Shown in pieces: positions 56,335-64,000 of a stretch of 64,000 nucleotides of DNA. Origin of the DNA: Kuschelorhynchus macadamiae (lineage: Eukaryota > Arthropoda > Insecta > Coleoptera > Curculionidae); NCBI GenBank assembly GCA_030620095.1, contig JAUTXW010002182.1, forward strand, positions 346,347 to 410,346. The letters are read 5' to 3'. The notes below the pieces were generated by a model. The model did no database searches and was not told the origin of the DNA. It worked only from the letters and a program-made list of their open reading frames with translations. A program made the translations under genes and the position numbers. Position 1 is the first letter of the stretch; each line of letters starts with the position of its first letter.

Positions 56335-59160
56335 ACAGTTGTCGATGCAATTGATAAACAACTTCAAGTATTGGGTTTAGTTGTTGATTTCTCCCGAGCA
56401 TTCGATATAGTCAACCATATATTCTATATATGCCACACTCTTTCTCTGTTTGATAGCAGAGAGTATGTATTTGTTTTAAGATAATATAAATCTACACTAA
56501 GTGGTTGATTGAAAGAGAGGCAGTAAAGTTAGTGTTCAAATCACCGACTAAGGGAGATTGGTTCGATTTCTATGTATAAGGGCGCCAACAGTTCTATACC
56601 AGTTGACTGTTAACCGCTATAGATGTTATGAGTACCACTCCTCAAGACCACTAAGATAAAATTAAAGTTAATTGTAAAAAAAAACGAAGCATATTCAACA
56701 AATAACATATAGTAACAAGTTCAGTGCTCCCCAAAATATTTCCAGAAATGTGTATCTCCTGTAGGTTATTTTATATAACATATGAAAGAAATTGGCTTTA
56801 ATTGAAGTTTTTTTAAAAAAATGATAATTAACTGTGTAATGATCCTATGTTAATCAGTTTTCATACCTCATATGCTGAGAGAAAAATCTAAAGTAAATTC
56901 AAATAAAGATCACTATCCAAATATTAGATCAACTGTGTAAAATTTTTATGAAAATAGCTAAAGAATCACAAAACAACAAACTAAATGTTCAATAAAACCT
57001 GAAAATTAAGTAATACGGATGAGAAAAGAAATTTTCAATCAGCTAATGACAGGTAAAAGTAATAGACTCCAAAATCTATAAATGTTTATAAAGAAAATCT
57101 TTAAGTTGTTTTAATTTATCGAACAATTTGATCTAATAGTAAAAATTTATCAAATGGTGCAAAATAATCAAGCAATTAATTAATTTCATTAATTCAAATA
57201 CAATTAACAATAATAGAATAAAAGAAAAGAGTATTATGTGAATCTAAGAGCAAGTAAATAACAAGAAAAATTTATATAACCAAGTTTCAAATCCAATCAC
57301 CAATATTACCTAACAAATTAATAACATTGTTTTATATCAAAATACCTTTCTAAAGCAAGTAAATACAATAAATCATAAATATCATCACATATTCCAGATG
57401 TGATCACACTTTACAACAACACTGCATCTTGAAGTATATTATACTATCAAACGTTGGCAGAAACCTATAGACCATTGTGTCATAAACTTATACTGTGATA
57501 TTCTGTTCTTAAAGCCTACTATACGCTCAAATGTTGACAAAAACCTATAGATATATTGTGTCCTAAACTTATAATGTGATATTTGAGTATCAGCATGAGT
57601 TATAAAGTAAAAATAATCTTATTGACAACACCAATAATGGTTTATGCACACCAGCAGTAGTTAGAACTTTATATCAAAAAGTATACTCTACACTAAAAAG
57701 AAATAGAAAAAGTCATAAAGTTGATCAGCAATAAACAATAAAGTCAATTCAGCACAAGGGATGTTAAAATTAAGAAACCTATCTAAGTGTCCAGCAGGAA
57801 AACTGGGTACGTACATACTTAAGTACTAGGTAACAGACTTCTGTTCCACTTACAATGACACATCCAGATTCAATCTCTGGTTAGGAGAACAGGAACAAGA
57901 AGTAGAAGAGGAAGGAGAAGAAGAAAAAAACCCTTATTTGATGGTAAAGGGTTTTTATTAATCATTTCGTAAAGTTTGTCCCATCGAAAAAATATGGTAG
58001 ATAATCAAGTGCAGTTAAATCCTCACAAGAGAGTAATAAAAGGTTCCTCAACCAAAAATATTAAGGTACAATGTAATTAAATACACATAGGAGTCTTTTT
58101 AACTAAGTTGCCGACGTAAATCCCAAAAGATGGGCTGGATTAAAAGAGGATCAATTCGCCGACAAACTTTAACACTTAAGCTTCACCTTCCAGAGAGACA
58201 AGAAGCTTAACCTACCTCACCACCAGGTCAAGGCAGCAGTAGGGGGATGACAATCCGTCAGTGGTGCCACTTTACTAAAATCAAACTGACCAAATCTGGA
58301 TAATAGATCAGCCAATTCCTGAGCTGGATCACAGGAAAGAAAAAATATTTAAAGCAGAAGAAAGTAAAATTACCAATTGGACAAAACTAAGGCGCCATCT
58401 ACATGAAGACTAGTGAATTGCTACAATATGAAGCGGAAGATTTCGCTAAGCAGAGACCGCGAGCACCTTACTACACCGATAGGAGACTTACAGTACCGGA
58501 TTTACGGATTTTTATGCATTAAAATGTAGTGACGAAATTAAAATGTTACAGCACTGCTATTAAAACTGCATTGTTATCGTTTTTACTTCACGTTATTGAG
58601 AGTGGTCCTATTACACCTCCCATCTCCTCAATAATGTTAGGTTTAGAAATTGATGAGAACTTACTATAGGAAAATCATGTAGAGAAATCTATAGAAAACT
58701 AAGAAAAAATTGTTATGGTTTAAGGTTATTATCAAATAACTGTAGTCAAAATGCTATGTTGTCAGTATATTGTTCTAATATACACTCTCACTTATCGTAC
58801 GGTATTACAAATTGGGGTTTAAGCTGTGGATGTGACAAGAGTGATTTTGCTTGGAAAGTATGCAACCTGCGTTATATGTGGTCTTTTATGTACAGAGACG
58901 TGTAGAAACTATTTCAGACAATTCAAAATATTGACCTTGGCGGGAATTTACATATATTAAGATTGCGTTGTCGCCTATCAAAATCATAAAAAACTTAAAG
59001 ACAATCGCGTTTCATATAGCTACAAAACTTTACTGCCTCGTAATGCACATAAATCTACATTTTTTCTTAAAAACGTAATGTATGACGTTTTCTCCAATTA
59101 CAGATGGTATATTTTTTATGTTCATCTGTTTTACTGGTGAAATAAAACTATTATTATTAT
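56335..59160 (+). mobile_element. Interrupted non-LTR retrotransposon remnant
   Basis: At 56335-56430 a frame reads VVDAIDKQLQVLGLVVDFSR then AFDIVNHIF (RT motif with catalytic Asp, DFSRAFD). At about 58690-58840 another reads LRKNCYGLRLLSNNCSQNAM and HSHLSYGITNWGLS, a C-terminal LINE motif. The sequence ends 'aataaaactattattattatta' near 59160, like the LINE tail at 35119. About 2.2 kb of unrelated DNA separates the two parts. Confidence 0.6.
56460..58600. other. Unassigned AT-rich insert in a LINE remnant
   Basis: No open frame of note and no transposon termini recognised. A tandem pair of about 75 bp (near 57440 and 57515) shares 'aaacctatag' and 'taaacttata(a/c)tgtgatatt'. A purine-rich stretch (57890-57930) and a GC-richer block (58190-58300) are present. 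It could be a decayed LTR element or other insertion. Confidence 0.4.
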
Positions 59161-59390
59161 TAAGTCATCCCCATTTTTTATCAAAATTTGAAATCAAACG
59201 GATAAGTAGTTTTTAAGCTATGCCGCGAGGAGACAAACCGACAGACAGACAGACCGACGGAATTGATAAAATATGATTTTCTATATATAGGGACCCTGAA
59301 AGTAAAGATCTGAGGAAATCTCGGAGAATGATTTCTTCACGATTGAAATACTTCCCTTTTACGAGGGAAGTAAAAAAAATTATCAGGACC
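59161..59390. repeat. Dispersed repeat with GACAGACAGAC tract
   Basis: Contains 'ccgacagacagacagaccga' (59239-59258), 'atagggaccctgaaagtaaa', 'aaatctcggagaatga' and the end 'acgagggaagta' (about 59358). Same organisation as 15180-15400. Confidence 0.7.
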
Positions 59391-60063
59391 CTTTCTGTTT
59401 AGAATATCCTCAACTTAATTTTTTTATATCTACATATTTGCTCTCTCTGCGATTTGCTTGCATCTTTTTGCACTCGCATAGCGTCTAGGCATGAAAACTT
59501 TAACTAGTCCAGAAGAGCTCTCAAAAAGCTATAACTTTTAAAAAACTGGCTTGCTTATTTTTTCCAAAAATGCAATAAATAAGTCTTTTTTTCAAAAAGA
59601 ACGATTGATTGTTTTCTTTATCCCAATCATTTTCACAAGACATTACCCTCGAAAATATATACTGCTTTATAAATAAATAATAAATAAATAAATGCTTTAT
59701 TGTCAAAAAAATTTTACAATTTTGTGGACAAAGCTGTTTTAAAAAAAAATAGTTTACAAACATCAAAATTAGCAAACAAAACAAAACAAAAACACATCAT
59801 AAATATTATAGAAAAATAATATTTAAATCAAGAATTTAGAATATTAATATTATAGAATCCTAAAAGAAGTACATTAGAAATGTACTTTGTCAGTCGTACT
59901 ATGTTATAAACATTTTCATAAATATAATGTAAAAAAAATAAAAAAGCAAAGTAAAAAAATAAAAAATAAAAAAGTACGAAACAATTAAAAAAATACATGT
60001 ACAAAATTCGGTAAAAATGGTTGGTAATGGCAGCTATCACACTAGGGGTTCATAAGGATAAAT

Positions 60064-62865
60064 TTATGTGTTGTAAAACTCGTTCACGGTGTAGAAGGCG
60101 CTTTCCAGTAAGAATGACTTCAAAGCCTTGCGAAATGAAGTCAGAGATATTATGGATTTGATGTTAAATGGCAGGTGATTATGCATTTTTTTTGCATTGT
60201 AGATTACTGATCTTTTAATTAACTCTGAGTGTGGGGTTGGAAGATAGAGATCGTGCTCAGTGTTTCTGAGAGGGTAGTTGTGAGAAGGTCTCTCTAATAG
60301 AGCAGGTGCATGCTTACGAATTAAGCAAACCGATTCCAAAATGAATAAGCAAGGAAGGGTTAGTATTATATATCTTTTAAAGAAATCTCGGCAGTGAGTT
60401 CTACTGTTAAGTCTCAGTAGGTAACGAACAGCTCTTTTTTGTAGTATAAAAATTCGATCAAATTGAGTCGCACAACATGTACCCCAGAATGGAATAGCAT
60501 ATCTGAGGTGCGACTCAACAAGAGCAAAATAAACAGTTCTAGAGGTAGAAAAGCTAAGCTCCTCGGAAACAGATCTTAACGCAAAGCAAGCCGAACCCAA
60601 CTTCCTTGATAAAGCGTCGATATGTGGATCCCATTTTAAAGAATCATCTACAAGAAGCCCTAGAAATTTTACAGAGTTTACGACATCAATAGTGGTGCCA
60701 TTAAGGTCAAAAGGTTGCAGCGTGTTTTTATAAGACAAGACTTTCGTTTTAGAGATGTTCAAACATAGGAGATTAGAATCGCACCAGGATTTAATGGTGA
60801 TTAGGTCATTAGATACAATCCTATGTAGGTCCGTGACATCTGGGTGGCTCCACGTAAAGCTGGTATCGTCGGCAAAGAGACATATTTTTCCACTAATGTT
60901 TAAATTAGCCATGTCGTTTATGAACAGAAGAAACAAGATAGGGCCTAGTACCGAGCCTTGAGGCACTCCATATTCCATTGGCCTACAAGAAGACATCCTG
61001 TTGTCAACTTTCACAACTTGATTTCTGTTGCTAAGATATGACTTAAACCAATCGAGAGGAGCCCCTCTAAATCCATAGTACTGCAGCTTGTTAGTTAATA
61101 TATTATGATTCACACAATCGAAAGCTTTGGAAAAATCACAGAAAATTGTTGCCGTAGCGTGATGGTTGTTTAGGCTGGAGTAAACTCTATTAAGAAGGGA
61201 AAACATGGCATCGCTTGTGCATTTGTTACTTAAAAATCCAAATTGATGTTTTGTAAGTATTTCATATCTAGACAGAAATGATAAAAGCCTTTTTTTAACC
61301 AGTCTTTCGATGATCTTAGATAGCGTAGGGAGAAGTGCAATTGGGCGATAGTTCGAAGCTTCTTCTGAAACACCTCCTTTGTGAAGAGGTATGATTATTG
61401 CAGTTTTAAGGCAGCTTGGAAAAGTACCATTTTGGAAAGACATATTTATCAAAGCAGTCAGATACTCTAGAGTGCACTCCGGCAGACTTGATTACATTTT
61501 TAAAGTAAGCCCATCAATTCCCGAGGAAGATTTATTTTTGATATCATTAATTGTACTGCGAAGTTCTGATAAAATTACTGGTGAAAAAAAGAAACTGTGC
61601 AGGTTTACCCTATGATTAGAGAGATATGAAATTGGGTCATTAGATTGAGATACGGATTTAGTCAAATCTTTGGCTACATTTACAAAATAATTGTTTAGGT
61701 CCTCAGGAGAGGTAAGGATAGTGTTGGATAAAGGAGTTTTGTTTCTTAAATCATTTACGATAGACCAGGTTTCTTTAGCTACATTTTTGGCGTTAGAAAG
61801 TCTATTATTGTAATAAATATCTTTGGCGGCTGTAATAGTCTTATGATAAATTTTTCTGTATGATTTTACATAATTATGAAAAAAGACACTGTCCGAAAAT
61901 TTCTTTAAATGAGATAGTGACCGCATGTTCTTAGAAGATATACGTAAACCTTTAGTGGACCAGGGTTTACTTCTTTTATTTTTGATAGGCCTAAGAGGAA
62001 AAGATTCAGAAGCTGTATTAGTTAGAGTTTTTATAAAACGAGAAAATTCAGTGTCGACATCATAAGTGTGAGAGTCCCAGTCAGTTATTTGACATAGGTG
62101 TTTGAAATTAATGAAATTTCTAACCGAAAAAATACGGCCTACTTGTCTAGAGGAATTTTTGGCTTTGGATGTAATTGAAAATTTTGTGAAAATTGCTTCA
62201 TGATCGGAGAAACCTGGACTTAAGACATTACATTCGACGGAGCTAGGATCGAAAGAAGACACAACGTAATCTATAATACTGGCACTTGTCTTAGTAATTC
62301 TGGTTGGTGAGTTGACGTGCATGGCAATTCCTAATGACTCAAAGAAGGACTGAAGACATTCCTGAGCAGCACACACACTGGAAAAGTCAATATTGAAATC
62401 GCCACATAAGATTAATTTGCTTTTTACAGGAAGGGACTCGAGCAAACTTAGAAGGTTATGGCAGAATAATTGCACATCAGCATCAGGTGTTCTATAAATA
62501 CAAATAATATAAAGGTCATAAGTATTGTGATAAACGATAGAAAATTCAAATATTTTTTCAGATAATAAATGATTATACTTTGATATTTCGGAAAAATCGT
62601 TGTTTAAAGACATTATCATGGTGCCTCCATGAGTTAAATTAGTTCTATTAAATCTGGCAATTGTGGTATAGTTTTTAATAAAAACAGGTTGATTGATATT
62701 TAGCCAGTGCTCAGTGATGGCAATGACTTCTGGAAAATTTAGCTCTTCTAACAAAAGATATAATTCGTCTGTTTTATGTCTTAAGGACTGAATATTAAGA
62801 AAAAAAAGATTAAAATTACTATTGGTCAATTTTCTAGAGTGTGCTAGATCCTCTTTTCGCGTCAT
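60064..62865 (-). pseudogene. Non-LTR ORF2 (EN-RT) with a single stop
   Basis: ATG at 62865; 933 sense codons if the in-frame TAA at 61494-61492 is ignored. The endonuclease has FFLNIQSLRHK, AITEHWL (catalytic Glu52 present), CIYRTPDAD, CGDFNIDFS and GFSDHEAIF. The reverse transcriptase has NYRPIALLPTLSKIIERLV, CDFSKAFDCVNH, YGVPQGSVLGPILF and LFADDTSF (catalytic Asp pair). The C-terminal region (VESHLRYAIPFWG, FRKALKSFLL) is complete, ending EFYNT. The stop follows DGLTLKM in the EN-RT linker, so motifs on both sides are intact. Confidence 0.88.
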
Positions 62866-62870
62866 ATTGA

Positions 62871-63284
62871 CTAAAAATTTTTACTTTTTGATGGTGAACC
62901 ACTAGAATAATATTTACCAGTACTTTCACGAATTTTTTGGAGCCGTAATATTTTTTCCGAGGAGTAGAAAGATCTATACGCTGCAAGGTCTGAGTCCACT
63001 TCAGATGAACCAATCCCATAGGCATCGTGGAAGCGATAATACAACTTGCGCAGGGAGTCCTTGTCACTGGGAAGGCCTTCTGAAGCTAGCAATAATTTAA
63101 TGCTAGTACTTGTATGCCCCTCAAAACACACACTAGATGGCTGGTCGTGTAGATAAGCAAGAAATAGCCTTAAGGTCTTTAGTAAGGAAGGATCCCTTAA
63201 TCTGGCTAATATATAGCGACCATTTGCTTTATCCGAATCTTGGGACAGCCGCACTCTTGGTGGAGTCATTGGATCAAACTGCAA
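62871..63284 (-). CDS. Non-LTR ORF1 C-terminal part (partial)
   Basis: Up to 137 codons on the minus strand, ending 6 bp before ORF2. Likely internal ATG in PMTPPRVRLS. Reads RYILARLRDPSLLKTLRLFL, ASEGLPSDKDSLRKLYYRFH, and a basic/serine C-terminus (TGKYYSSGSPSKSKNF). I recognise no named domain. A TGA upstream in the same frame suggests 5' truncation or a frameshift. Assigned by position only. Confidence 0.5.
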   Translation of the reverse strand: MQFDPMTPPRVRLSQDSDKANGRYILARLRDPSLLKTLRLFLAYLHDQPSSVCFEGHTSTSIKLLLASEGLPSDKDSLRKLYYRFHDAYGIGSSEVDSDLAAYRSFYSSEKILRLQKIRESTGKYYSSGSPSKSKNF

Positions 63285-63789
63285 AAAATGATCTTTTCCA
63301 GAGAAGGCCGTATAAACCGAAACTCAAAACAGATAATTTTATCAGTCAATATGCTTACATTTTGATATCTAATTCAAAGATTACACGTACTGATTGTCGT
63401 AACCTGTGCCTATAGAAGGATTCTAAAAGGCCATTTCACTCGAAAAGTAGCGCAACGCTTGTTTGTTAAGAATGACAACGATTAGTAACGTTAGTACACT
63501 CCAACGTACAAAAAAATAGAATTAAAATTTTAATTTTTATATTGTGTAATGTCTTATGTATTGTGCCAACCTTTCATCTTTATTCCACTTGATAATTTTG
63601 AATTTAGATGTATACCAGGTTGCCATACTGACATTTACAAGAAAGTTTCAATTGTTCTGAAATTCCTGGTACTTAGTATATTCTCAAAATATTTTATCAA
63701 AACACGTAATCTTCTATGTAATCGTATTTTTGGTTATACCAGGTTAGGGGTTTATTTTTTTGTTTTGTCGTAAACACTAGCGTAACCCA
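63285..63789. other. No gene recognised
   Basis: AT-rich, with two copies of 'taccaggtt' (63613, 63738). Short open frames lack motifs. Confidence 0.4.
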
Positions 63790-64000
63790 GGCTTAAATAA
63801 ATTAACAAAAAAAATAAATACACAAATCTTGCAAAATTTAAAAGTAAAACAGAAATTATATATAAATAGAACAAAATTTGAGAACTGTCACTTGCTTCTA
63901 AGTAAACAATAAAAAGCGGCATTGTTTTTCATGGCCCAATTTTGAATGCGAATTATGGAAATTCGGATTTTTCTCGTTGTTTATTATAATAGGCCCATCA
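63790..64000 (-). mobile_element. Start of another E-family DD41D element
   Basis: Matches the region upstream of the element E transposase (18060-18260): shared 'acaaaatttg', 'tgtcacttgcttc', 'catggcc', 'aaattcggatttttctcgttgtttatta' (variant of 'ggatttttgttgttgttta') and 'ataggcccat'. The transposase coding part is absent here. The element continues beyond the window. Confidence 0.6.

Larger units (their letters stand above)
59669..63284 (-). mobile_element. Non-LTR retrotransposon on minus strand, 5'-truncated
   Basis: The minus strand has part of ORF1 (63284-62871), ORF2 (62865-60064) and a 3' region ending in a (TTTA)n tail (plus-strand 'aaataaataaataaat' near 59675-59693). ORF2 starts 6 bp after the ORF1 stop. 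Distinct in sequence from the LINE at 30600-35157. One stop codon interrupts ORF2. Confidence 0.8.

Overview
The window looks like AT-rich nuclear DNA from an insect with a large, transposon-filled genome. A beetle is a guess; no gene fixes the order. It has spliceosomal introns, a eukaryotic tRNA gene, a neuropeptide-type 7TM receptor split over 23 kb, and DNA transposons, Helitron, Penelope and non-LTR elements of insect type. There is no operon structure, rRNA or CRISPR array.

Host genes. (1) A class A GPCR (438 aa) runs from 29709 to 52705 on the + strand in seven exons. It was rebuilt here by matching splice phases; exon lengths 79, 123, 168, 184, 160, 291 and 312 nt sum to exactly 439 codons. 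(2) The last exon of a small secreted His/Tyr/Gly-rich protein lies at 15664-16119. (3) A tRNA-Asn(GTT) at 47788-47861 sits inside GPCR intron 4.

Mobile DNA. The dominant occupant is one Tc1/mariner lineage whose catalytic triad has 41 residues between the second and third Asp (DD41D, rosa-like). About sixteen copies or fragments are visible, belonging to many sub-families. They end in CAGGGTGT-like or CAGTG-like termini, have TA target duplications, and often carry inverted repeats of 300-640 bp. Two encode uninterrupted transposases (38656-40909 and 53113-56040). Others carry stops, frameshifts or deletions. A different TIR element at 26323-29303 encodes a 610-codon DUF7869-like protein with one nonsense codon and is the least familiar system here. 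Also present are a Tc1-like DD34E element nested in an older transposon, a Helitron 3' end with helicase remnant (1648-2160), two Penelope-like fragments, one nearly full-length non-LTR element (about 30600-35157), a second on the minus strand (59669-63284), older LINE pieces, and two Crypton-like tyrosine recombinase fragments.

Layout. 1-7866: transposons, Helitron, small satellite. 7867-12100: tandem array of a 0.5-0.64 kb unit. 12101-24160: DD41D elements around the secreted-protein exon. 24163-29361: Penelope and the DUF7869-like element, separated by (TA)n tracts. 29709-52705: GPCR gene, whose introns hold the LINE, five or six DD41D copies, a Crypton-like exon and the tRNA. 53113-64000: intact DD41D element, LINE fragments, unassigned AT-rich DNA, a minus-strand LINE, and the start of another DD41D copy.

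Long (TA)n runs abut transposon ends again and again, so TA-targeting elements and TA microsatellites appear linked in this genome.
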